NCBI GenBank assembly: GCA_046719715.1
Contig: JBDNCJ010000060.1
Span: 1 to 18,836, forward strand
Source: JANWWM01 sp046719715
GTDB taxonomy: Bacteria; Bacteroidota; Chlorobiia; Chlorobiales; Thermochlorobacteraceae
DNA length: 18,836 nucleotides
Reading direction: 5' to 3'
Position 1 is the stretch's first letter. Each line of letters begins with the position of its first letter. A program made the translations under genes and the position numbers. Positions 7,198-14,700 of this stretch are shown piece after piece. Below the pieces are notes generated by a model. It was not told where the DNA came from. It was given only the letters and a program-made list of their open reading frames with translations, and did not search any database.

Positions 7198-8859
7198 ATG
7201 AACCGACGGTTTTTAGGAAACATTATTCGCGGCTCGCTTCTGGAAGGGCTTGAAATGAAACTTTCGCCCGATGTGCCGCTCGAACACATCAAGGCAGGGA
7301 AGTTCCTCGTCGTTTCGGGCGAACAGTATGATTTCTTTTCCATCATTACGGACTTACGCCTTGCCGCCACCAACGAGCAGATGCTTTCCAATCCGCCGAA
7401 TTTTTCTAATGACTTACTTCGCGACGTGATTAGCGGTTCAAGCACTTACGCGGTCATTTCGCTTCGTCCGATGCTCATGCTCGAACGCCATGCAGAACTG
7501 CGCATGCCTGAACCTGTTAAAACCATTCCTTCCCACTTTGCCGCCGTCGAAGAAGCCAACGATGACGATATTGAACTCATCTTCGGCAGCGAAAAACTCA
7601 ATCAGGAATTCAAAAGAAAGTATTTCTACATCGGCACGCCGCTCGATATGGAACAGCCGGTGTGCTTGGATTTAGAAAAATTTGCTGAACGCAGTAGCGC
7701 CGTCTTTGGTCGAACAGGCACGGGCAAAACTTTCATCACGCGATTGCTCTTGGCGGGCTTCATTTATACCGACGCCGCCGTCAATCTCGTCTTTGATATG
7801 CACAACGAATACGGCACGAAGGGCACGTTCGAAGGCGAAGGGCAGAAATCCGTAAAAGGCTTACAGGCTTTGTTTGCCAGTCGTGGGAAGGTCAAAGTGT
7901 ATTCGCTCGATAAAGAAGGCACTGTGCGGCGCGGCGCAAGATGTGACCACGAAGTGCGCATCAGCGTTGAGCAAATCGAACCCGAAGATATTTTGCTGTT
8001 GCAAGAAGAACTTCGACTCAACCCCACTGCCGCCGAATATTCTTATATCCTGAAAAATAAACTTGGCGACGCTTGGCTCTCTAAGTTTATGGAACTCATG
8101 GATAGCGGCGACACCGCTCGAATCAATGATTTTGCTACCCGACATAGTCTTCTCACTTCATCAATGGAAGCCTTATCACGGCGCTTGCAACGGCTTCGTA
8201 CAATCTGCCAATTCTTGGACTTCAATCCGAGTAAAGAAAAAGTTGATGTCATTGACTCATTGATTACAGATTTACTCAAGGGCACCAGTGTTGTGGTTGA
8301 GTTCGGCAAATACGACAACATGACGAGCTACTTGCTCGTTGCCAATATCATCACCCGTCGCGTTGAAGAAGCCTACAAAGAGCGGACAGAAACTTATCTG
8401 CGCACGCAGAACGAAGCCGACAAACCGAAACAACTCGTTATCACGGTTGAAGAGGCGCACAAGTTTCTCAATCCGCGTGCGGCGTCGCAAACGTCGTTCG
8501 GCAAAATCGCTCGCGAACTGCGCAAGTATTACGTCTCGCTTTTGCTCGTCGACCAGCGTCCGTCGGGCATTGATGATGAAATTCTCTCACAAATCGGCAC
8601 GAAAATCGTCGCCGCGCTTTCTGACGAAAAAGACATCAATGCGGTTCTTTCAGGCGTTTCCAACGCTGGCGGCATGCGAAATATTTTGGCAAGTTTGGAT
8701 ACGAAACAGCAGGCGCTCATTATGGGACACGGCGTTCCAATGCCGGTTGTGGTGAAGACGCGCAACTATGACCAAGCGTTTTATGCGGCGATGGGTTCTT
8801 TTGACGGTGAGAAGAAGCGCGAGAAAGTTACCGAAGGAATTGACAAAATGTTCGGATAA
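7198..8859 (+). CDS. HerA-like ATPase (DUF87, FtsK-HerA superfamily)
   Basis: A 553-residue protein of the HerA type: a beta-rich N-terminal region (about 1-110, HAS-barrel-like), Walker A GRTGTGKT (171-178) in a DUF87-like core, Walker B LVITVEEAHKFL (Glu at 418-419), and a distal DQRPSGIDDEILSQIGTKI block carrying the likely arginine finger near residue 455. HerA ATPases form hexamers that translocate DNA, usually with the nuclease NurA in end resection; bacterial relatives pair with Sir2 or nuclease proteins in phage defence. No NurA, Sir2 or DUF4297 gene is adjacent, so a partner is not evident. The ATG at 7198 lies 12 nt after nuoF, and the next gene starts 6 nt after its stop, which supports co-transcription. 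Confidence 0.87.
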   Translation: MNRRFLGNIIRGSLLEGLEMKLSPDVPLEHIKAGKFLVVSGEQYDFFSIITDLRLAATNEQMLSNPPNFSNDLLRDVISGSSTYAVISLRPMLMLERHAELRMPEPVKTIPSHFAAVEEANDDDIELIFGSEKLNQEFKRKYFYIGTPLDMEQPVCLDLEKFAERSSAVFGRTGTGKTFITRLLLAGFIYTDAAVNLVFDMHNEYGTKGTFEGEGQKSVKGLQALFASRGKVKVYSLDKEGTVRRGARCDHEVRISVEQIEPEDILLLQEELRLNPTAAEYSYILKNKLGDAWLSKFMELMDSGDTARINDFATRHSLLTSSMEALSRRLQRLRTICQFLDFNPSKEKVDVIDSLITDLLKGTSVVVEFGKYDNMTSYLLVANIITRRVEEAYKERTETYLRTQNEADKPKQLVITVEEAHKFLNPRAASQTSFGKIARELRKYYVSLLLVDQRPSGIDDEILSQIGTKIVAALSDEKDINAVLSGVSNAGGMRNILASLDTKQQALIMGHGVPMPVVVKTRNYDQAFYAAMGSFDGEKKREKVTEGIDKMFG

Positions 8860-8865
8860 CCACTT

Positions 8866-9222
8866 ATGAATTCTTTCACACGTCTACTCGTCACTTGGCT
8901 TATCGATGCCGTTGCGGTTTACTCTGCCGCTACTTTTATTGATGGAATCACCATTAAAGGCTTGGGCACAACGCTTCTTGCCGCGCTCGTGATTGGCTTG
9001 CTCAACGCGATTGTGAAGCCGATTTTTATTCTCTTTTCCATTCCTTTTATTGCTCTGACATTCGGCTTGTTCCTGCTCGTTATCAATGCAGTGCTGTTGA
9101 TGCTTGCGGCGTATTTCGTGCCTGACTTTCACGTGGATAGTTTCGGCGACGCCGTTTTAGGCTCCATCGTGATTACGATTGTCTCTTGGCTACTCGGCAT
9201 GATTCTCCAACCTAAAAACTAA
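8866..9222 (+). CDS. Small membrane protein of the phage holin 4_2 / YvlD family
   Basis: This 118-residue protein is almost entirely hydrophobic, with four predictable membrane segments (about 5-25, 30-50, 55-78 and 92-113) separated by short loops. It carries the family features IKGLGTTLLAALVIGLLNAI-V-KP, a central FGLFLLVINAVLLMLAAYFV helix, and PDFHVDSFGDAVLGSIV near the end. These match the Phage_holin_4_2 (YvlD) family, which is chromosomal in most bacteria. The name comes from distant similarity to holins; the cellular role is not established. It closes the plus-strand operon that begins at 3190, starting 6 nt after the HerA gene. Confidence 0.88.
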   Translation: MNSFTRLLVTWLIDAVAVYSAATFIDGITIKGLGTTLLAALVIGLLNAIVKPIFILFSIPFIALTFGLFLLVINAVLLMLAAYFVPDFHVDSFGDAVLGSIVITIVSWLLGMILQPKN

Positions 9223-9270
9223 AAGGCGGAACTCGTATCCGTTTTTTCTTCCAATGAACGATTGTTTTTG

Positions 9271-9343
9271 TTTGTCATTCTGAACGAAGCGTAAGCGAAG
9301 TGAAGAATCCAAGTGGATTCCTCGCTTCGCTTGGCATGACAAA
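9271..9343. repeat. REP-like dispersed palindromic element between convergent genes
   Basis: Outer arms TTTGTCAT (9271-9278) and ATGACAAA (9336-9343) are exact inverted repeats. An inner hairpin pairs 9295-9310 with 9315-9330 (16 pairs including two G-U wobbles) around the loop AAGT. The wording GTCATTCTGAACGAAGCG...GAAGAATCC resembles a short palindromic repeat scattered through intergenic regions of many bacterial genomes. It lies in the 148-bp gap between two convergent genes and could serve as a bidirectional terminator or RNA stabiliser. Only one copy is in this window, so the repeat status rests on recognition. Confidence 0.65.
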
Positions 9344-9370
9344 TCATCATCACCCTTACTTGATTTTGTA

Positions 9371-10171
9371 TTACTTAACCAGCAACATTTTTTTCGTCTC
9401 CGAAAACGTGCTTGTCTCCAAGCGATAGAGATAGACGCCGCTCGCTAAATTTGCCGCGTTAAACGAAACCGTGTGCGTGCCTTTTGATGTGCGTCCGTTC
9501 ACGAGCGTTTGCACTTCACGTCCGCTTGCGTCAAAGACTTTCAATCGCACGGCGTCGTCTTGCGGAATTGTGAATTGAATTGTTGTAGACGGGTTGAATG
9601 GATTCGGGAAGTTTTGCGCAAGTTCGAATCCAGCGGGTCGAGATGGCATCGGTGCAGAGCTCGTTGCTGAAACGACGACGGTTTTATTCGGCGCGAAGTT
9701 CCATTGGTCGCCTGCGCTGTTGCCGTTGAAATTGACGCTGTTACCGTTAGCATAAAGAATCGCATTGCCTGCGGCACTTGGCGCAGTGAAGGTAAATTCA
9801 AATGAAACAGCGTTGTTAGCGGGTGCTTTCGGCGTGCTGTGTGTGAGCTCGTTGCCAACTTTGCGCAAGCCGCTTCCTGCCACGACGTCGAGCGTTCCCG
9901 ACGACGCCGCAATGTTTGTTCCTGCTCTCACCAATGGACCACCCGTAATCGTTACAGTGTAAGTGCTTGTCGAGCCAATTAAAACCGTATCTGGTCCTGA
10001 AATCCTGACGCTGACAGCCGAAGATGCCGCGCCATGACAAATGCACCCGTCGCCGTTGAGTTGCGTTGCGCCCGTTCTTCCGCTCGAATTGGCTTGCACA
10101 TATAATGCGTAGCCAAGCGTTGAACACCCCAGTAAAAGCAGCGTAAGTAGTGTTTTAGAAGTTGTCTTCAT
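9371..10171 (-). CDS. Secreted protein with CxCH motif, choice-of-anchor-V-like domain and T9SS sorting domain
   Basis: From the ATG at 10171 the protein has 266 residues: a signal sequence (MKTTSKTLLTLLLLGCSTLG, possible cleavage after VQA), then SSGRTGATQLNGDGCICHG with C43, C45 and H46, a beta-sandwich domain beginning VSVRISGPDTVLIGSTSTYT, and a C-terminal T9SS type A sorting domain of ~80 residues (NFPNPFNPSTTIQF ... VFDASGREVQTLVNG ... GVYLYRL). The layout resembles 'choice-of-anchor V' or reeler-like cell-surface proteins of this phylum, some of which carry a CxxCH haem site at the same place; here the spacing is CxCH. An upstream in-frame TTG at 10198 would add nine residues but leaves a worse signal peptide. 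The LLGC string could also be read as a weak lipobox. It lies 63 bp downstream of pheA on the same strand. Confidence 0.8.
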   Translation of the reverse strand: MKTTSKTLLTLLLLGCSTLGYALYVQANSSGRTGATQLNGDGCICHGAASSAVSVRISGPDTVLIGSTSTYTVTITGGPLVRAGTNIAASSGTLDVVAGSGLRKVGNELTHSTPKAPANNAVSFEFTFTAPSAAGNAILYANGNSVNFNGNSAGDQWNFAPNKTVVVSATSSAPMPSRPAGFELAQNFPNPFNPSTTIQFTIPQDDAVRLKVFDASGREVQTLVNGRTSKGTHTVSFNAANLASGVYLYRLETSTFSETKKMLLVK

Positions 10172-10234
10172 CTCCGATGTTGTTTTGTTGATTAGCAATC
10201 GTTGCTTTTAACGCTCAAATTCAGACTATTCGTT

Positions 10235-11002
10235 TTAGCGCGCCTGTTCAAACGTGCCAAGATGTGCAAAACGTTTGTCCGAAATTTCGCCTTGAACTTC
10301 AATCAAGTAATGCACCTCGAAGGGTTTCTTGCGCGTCGGGATTGCTTGACAAGAAAGAACTTGCGGAATGTAAGGTTGGACGTCTTGAAGCGACTTGCAG
10401 ATGACGACGCTCTTCTGCTTTTTTTGCGACAGCACAAGCCTCGATGTTGAGGGCGCGATGATGAAAAATTTCGTCCGATTCTGCTTCATATCGTTGATGG
10501 CGCGTTTCAAGATGCGAAGTCCGTATCGCTCGGCGGCGCGTTCGGAAGCAATGACGAGTTGAGCAACATCGCCCGATTCGGCAAGTTGTTTCGCGCTTCC
10601 GGCAGTGTCGTAGGTTTCAACTGGCGTAAGGTGTTTGTAGCGTTGAAAAAAATTTTGGCACTGCGCGAGTGCTTGCCAATGTGAATGAACTTCGCGCGCG
10701 CGTTTGATGGTGCTTCCATGCATTCCGAGCAAACAGTGGGAAATGGGAATCATAGATTCGGCTAAAATTTTGATGCGTTTTTGAAATCGCCACAAAAGTT
10801 CTGCATTTTCTTTCACAACGCCCGCAATCGCGTTTGTGATTGGAACTGCGGCGCAATCGACTTGCTTTTTCAAGACGGCATTGAACAGATTTTCAAATGT
10901 TGGAAATGGAGCAGGTTCGCCGAATGCTTCGGCAGCAATTTCCGAGTATGCGCCGAACTCGCCTTGAAATCCAACGCTTAGCGGCTTTTTTTGCATCGTC
11001 AT
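10235..11002 (-). CDS. pheA: Prephenate dehydratase with a trimmed ACT-like C-terminus
   Basis: Prephenate dehydratase converts prephenate to phenylpyruvate in phenylalanine synthesis. Family blocks are clear: SVGFQGEFGAYSEIAAEAF, FPTFENLFNAV, VPITNAIAGVV (usually PIENSxxGxV), ISHCLLG, VHSHWQALAQC, YDTAGSAKQLAE, ASERAAERYGL. The catalytic TRF motif appears as T177-K178-F179, a conservative Arg-to-Lys change. The region after ~197 keeps the strand order of an ACT domain (KKPFEVHYLIEVQGEISDKR...HLGTFEQ), but both helices and the GALV and ESRP signatures of the phenylalanine site are missing, so the protein is 255 residues rather than ~280. Feedback inhibition by phenylalanine is therefore doubtful. 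The start ATG at 11002 is 19 bp from the divergent ruvC start; a second ATG lies two codons in. Confidence 0.85.
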   Translation of the reverse strand: MTMQKKPLSVGFQGEFGAYSEIAAEAFGEPAPFPTFENLFNAVLKKQVDCAAVPITNAIAGVVKENAELLWRFQKRIKILAESMIPISHCLLGMHGSTIKRAREVHSHWQALAQCQNFFQRYKHLTPVETYDTAGSAKQLAESGDVAQLVIASERAAERYGLRILKRAINDMKQNRTKFFIIAPSTSRLVLSQKKQKSVVICKSLQDVQPYIPQVLSCQAIPTRKKPFEVHYLIEVQGEISDKRFAHLGTFEQAR

Positions 11003-11021
11003 TTTTTAGAATTAACCTTCA

Positions 11022-11582
11022 ATGATAACGCTCGGCATAGACCCCGGAACGCTCTTTACCGGCTACGGCTTGGTTGAAAAAAGCGGCAACGCATTTCGCG
11101 CCGTCGATTATGGCGTGATTGCCACCAATGCCAAAGATGAAATGCCGAAACGCTTAAAGCAAATTTACGACGCACTCGCATGTGTGATTGAAAAATATCG
11201 TCCCGCAAAGGTCTCACTTGAGACGGCGTTCTTCGGTAAGAATGTGCAGTCGGCATTGAAGTTGGGACAAGTGCGCGGCGTGGTGATGGTGTTAGCGATG
11301 AACTACCAACTTCCGATTTCAGAGCACGCGCCGCGCGAAGTCAAAAAAGCCGTTACAGGTAATGGCAATGCGGCAAAAGAGCAGGTCGAATTTATGGTGA
11401 AGAATCTACTCTCGATTCAAGGCGCAAAAGCGCGCTCCGATGCCTTCGATGCGCTTGCGATTGCGCTCTCCGACGCACTCGTCTCAACATCGGTTCCGAA
11501 TCAATCGTCTCTTTCTCCCACAAAAGTGACAACGTGGCAAGCGTTCATTCAAACCCACCCGCACCGCATTATCTCTCCATAA
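11022..11582 (+). CDS. ruvC: Crossover junction endodeoxyribonuclease RuvC
   Basis: RuvC is the dimeric resolvase that cuts Holliday junctions, working with RuvAB. The 186-residue protein keeps the four acidic catalytic positions: D7 in LGIDPGTLFTGYG, E67 in SLETAFFGKN, and D140 and D143 in RSDAFDALAIAL. The block KLGQVRGVVMVLA and the VTGNGNAAKEQV loop are also typical. About 30 residues follow the last catalytic helix; their DNA (11461-11511) is repeated, diverged, at 15262-15314. The start codon lies only 19 bp from the divergent pheA start, with no obvious Shine-Dalgarno. No ruvA or ruvB is in the window. Confidence 0.95.
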   Translation: MITLGIDPGTLFTGYGLVEKSGNAFRAVDYGVIATNAKDEMPKRLKQIYDALACVIEKYRPAKVSLETAFFGKNVQSALKLGQVRGVVMVLAMNYQLPISEHAPREVKKAVTGNGNAAKEQVEFMVKNLLSIQGAKARSDAFDALAIALSDALVSTSVPNQSSLSPTKVTTWQAFIQTHPHRIISP

Positions 11583-11643
11583 CCATGCTCCGCCCCCCGT
11601 TGCTTCCCCAACATTTCTAAACTTTTCAAACGATTTTCCCAAA

Positions 11644-11685
11644 ATGCAACGCCAGCGTTAGAGTATGCAACGCCAGCGTTAAAGT
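11644..11685. promoter_or_regulatory. Two 21-bp direct repeats, each with a palindrome, upstream of the FG-GAP gene
   Basis: Two head-to-tail 21-mers (11644-11664 and 11665-11685) differ at one base and each contains AACGC-CA-GCGTT, a 5-bp inverted repeat with a 2-bp centre. Palindromes 21 bp apart face the same side of the helix, as expected for cooperative binding of a dimeric regulator. They lie 74 bp before the ATG at 11759. An alternative is a short dispersed repeat with no regulatory role. The rest of the 176-bp gap after ruvC shows a C-rich stretch and A/T-rich sequence near the start codon, with no convincing -35/-10 pair. Confidence 0.5.
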
Positions 11686-11758
11686 ATGGTTTAAAGCTTC
11701 GGTAAATTGAATTGATAAATAAATCATCAAGCACGAACAACTCAAACCAAATCGGCAC

Positions 11759-14700
11759 ATGAAAAAAAGTATAGAAACCGCCGCTCAACTTTTCGTCGTC
11801 TTTTTTGCTTTTGTTTTACTCGCTGAAAAAAGTTTTGCGCAAAGTTTTTCCGCCGCACCAACGGTAAATGTTGGCTTATTGCCGTCAAGCATTGTTTTAG
11901 CAGATGTCAATCAAGATGGACAGTTGGATTTACTTACTGCCAACACCAATGCCGCAAGTGTTTCAGTAAGGCTCGGAGATGGTGCAGGAAACTTTACGGG
12001 AACAACTGAAATCAGTGTGGGTTCAAGTCCGGTTCAGTTAGTTGTGGCAGATGTGAATCGTGATGGGCGGTTAGATGTCCTAACCGTCAATAACGCAAGC
12101 GGAACTGTATCGGTCAGGCTTGGCGATGGCGCGGGGAGTTTTACGGGAACAACGGAAGTCAGCGCAGGCGGTTCAAATCAACAAGGTCTTGCCGTTGGAG
12201 ATGTCAATTTAGACGGAAGCCCTGATATTCTCATGACGAATCAATTTAGCTCATCTGTATCTGTTCGTCTCGGTGATGGCACCGGCGGTTTTAGCGGGAC
12301 AACCGAAGTGAGTGTGTTAAGCGCGCCGCAAGGTGTCGCCGTTGCAGACCTTAATTTAGATGGTCGTCCTGATTTACTTGCAACAAGTCTTGGTTCAGGC
12401 GCTGTTTCCTACCGTGTTGGCGATGGCGCAGGCGGGTTCAGCGGCTCAACAAACTATAACGTTGGTGGCGGAGGCACTTTACCAAGAAGTGTTATCATTC
12501 AAGACATCAATTTAGACGGCAAGCCCGATATTCTTACTTCAAATTTAATTAGCAACAATGTTTCCGTTCGGGTGAGTAACGGTGTTGCAAGTTTTAACCC
12601 TTTGGTCACATTTAGTATGGGCACAGACCCATCTTACGGTTTGGCGGTTTCAGACATCAATCTTGATGGCAAGCCCGATATTCTCACAGCGAATCAGGGC
12701 AGTAACACGGTATCATTTCGTCTTGGTAATGGATTGGGAGGTTTTGGGGCGGAACAAACCATTGCGGTTGGAACAAGCCCACGAGGTATTGCTATGGGAG
12801 ATGTCAATAATGATGGCAGACCCGATATTGTGGTAACGAATTCTGCTACGAATACAGTCTCCGTCTTGCTCAACACGACATCGATAACGCTCGGACCTTT
12901 TGGCACAGCCACCAATGTAAGTACAGGTGCAAGTCCTCAACGCGCATTTGTCGCTGATGTGAATTTGGACGGCAAGCCGGATTTAATTGTGGCGAATGCG
13001 TCAAGCAACAATGTCGCCGTCCGGCTTGGTGACGGCTTGGGTGGCTTCAGCGGCACGACCGATATCAGCGTCGGTACAAATCCTGTAAGCGTCTTTGTCG
13101 CCGACGTGAATTTGGACGGGCGACCCGATATCCTCACCGCAAATACGACGAGCAATAATGTCTCGGTGCGGCTTGGCGACGGCTTGGGTGGCTTCAGCGG
13201 CACAACCACCGTCGGTGTTCAAACTCAGCCGTTTACCATCTTTGTTGCCGATGTGAATTTAGACGGTAGACCGGATTTCCTTACAGCGAATTTTGCTGCC
13301 AACACTGTTTCGGTGCGGCTTGGCGACGGATTAGGCGGCTTCAGCGGCACAACCAATATCGGTGTAGGTAATGCGCCCACCGGTGTTTTTATCGCTGATG
13401 TGAATTTGGACGGACGCCCCGACTTCCTTGCGACAAACTTTGGCAGCAATACCGTTTCGGTGCGGCTCGGCGACGGCTTAGGTGGCTTTAGCGGCACGAC
13501 CAATGTCAGCGTCGGTACAAACCCCATAAGCGTCTTTGTTGCCGATGTGAATTTAGACGGCAAACCGGACTTTGTAACCGCCAATCAAGCCGCGAACACC
13601 GTCTCGGTGCGGCTCGGCGACGGATCAGGTAGCTTTAGCGGCACGACCACCGTCAGCGTCGGCACAGCCACACGTAGCGTCTTTGTCGCCGATGTGAATT
13701 TAGACGGCAAACCAGACTTGATTACCGCAAATAGAGGAGCCAATTCTGTTTCCATTCGGCTCGGCGACGGCACCGGTAACTTCTCAGGAACAACCGAAAT
13801 CAGTGTTGGCGATCAGCCTTTGCACGTTTTTGTCGCCGATGTGAATTTGGACGGACGCCCTGATATTATCACCGCAAATACAGGCATAGGCAACGGTGCC
13901 TCTGTGGTATTGAGAGAAGCCTTGGCTATCCCCGACTATACCGGCGTGCCATCGGGCATTTCTGCACTCACCTACAACAATGTTACCTTCACCAGCACGG
14001 GCAGTATGCCAACCAGCACGGCGGTTACAGTGAACGGCACGCTCACGCTTGACGGCATCGTCGACCTCAATGGTAATATCATCACGGTTACCAACGATGT
14101 ATCAAGCGCTGTGGCGGGCACAGGTTTCCTTGCGGGAAGCGGCTCGCTGGTTCGCGCCTTCAATGGCAACAACGCTTATACTTTTCCATACACGCAATCG
14201 GGCAACAACCGCACGGCAACCGTTGAATTTACCAGCAGCGCAGGCACAGGCACTCTGACTTTCTCGTTCTTCAACACCACTCCCGGCAACGCAGGTCTGC
14301 CACAAACCTTTGTCGGTCAAGTCATCAACACTGTCGCGCCTTATTTCTGGCAAATTGACGCCACAGGCACGCCCGGCACTTACACGCTCTCGCTCTCGGG
14401 CGAGAACACCGCAGGCGTAACGAATGTCTCAACATTGCGCATTGCCAAGCGTCCGAACAGCGGCAGTTGGTCAAGCACCGATGCAGGCACAGGTAGCGCA
14501 AACACGGGCACGCTTGCCGAGCCGCTTGTGGTGCAATCGGGCATCGTGGGCTTTTCGGAGTTTGCCATCGGCGGCGCAGGCGTCGGCGATAACCCGTTGC
14601 CCGTTACGCTCTCGTCTTTCGCAGGCAGAGCCGTTGCGTCCGGCGTTGAACTCACTTGGCGCACCGCTTCCGAAACCGATAACGCCGGCTTTGCCCTCTT

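Noticed and set aside
8866..9222. Holin-like gene as a sign of a prophage
   Set aside because: YvlD/Phage_holin_4_2 proteins are ordinary chromosomal membrane proteins and there are no phage genes nearby.
9371..10171. Calling the secreted protein a c-type cytochrome
   Set aside because: The motif is CxCH, one residue short of the CxxCH haem site, and no other cytochrome feature is present.
10172..10198. TTG start at 10198 for the secreted CxCH protein
   Set aside because: The ATG at 10171 gives a normal signal peptide (Met-Lys-Thr followed by a Leu run); the longer form puts polar residues in front of it.
11644..11685. Two 21-bp direct repeats considered as a minimal CRISPR
   Set aside because: The copies abut with no spacer, there are only two, and no cas gene is in the window.
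12937..13773. Long minus-strand open frames across the FG-GAP gene
   Set aside because: They are antisense shadows of the repeat: their translations repeat in step with the sense repeats and show no domain.
12956..13870. Regular 147-nt repeats considered as a non-coding satellite or CRISPR-like array
   Set aside because: The period is a whole number of codons and the frame encodes continuous FG-GAP repeats with conserved calcium-binding residues.
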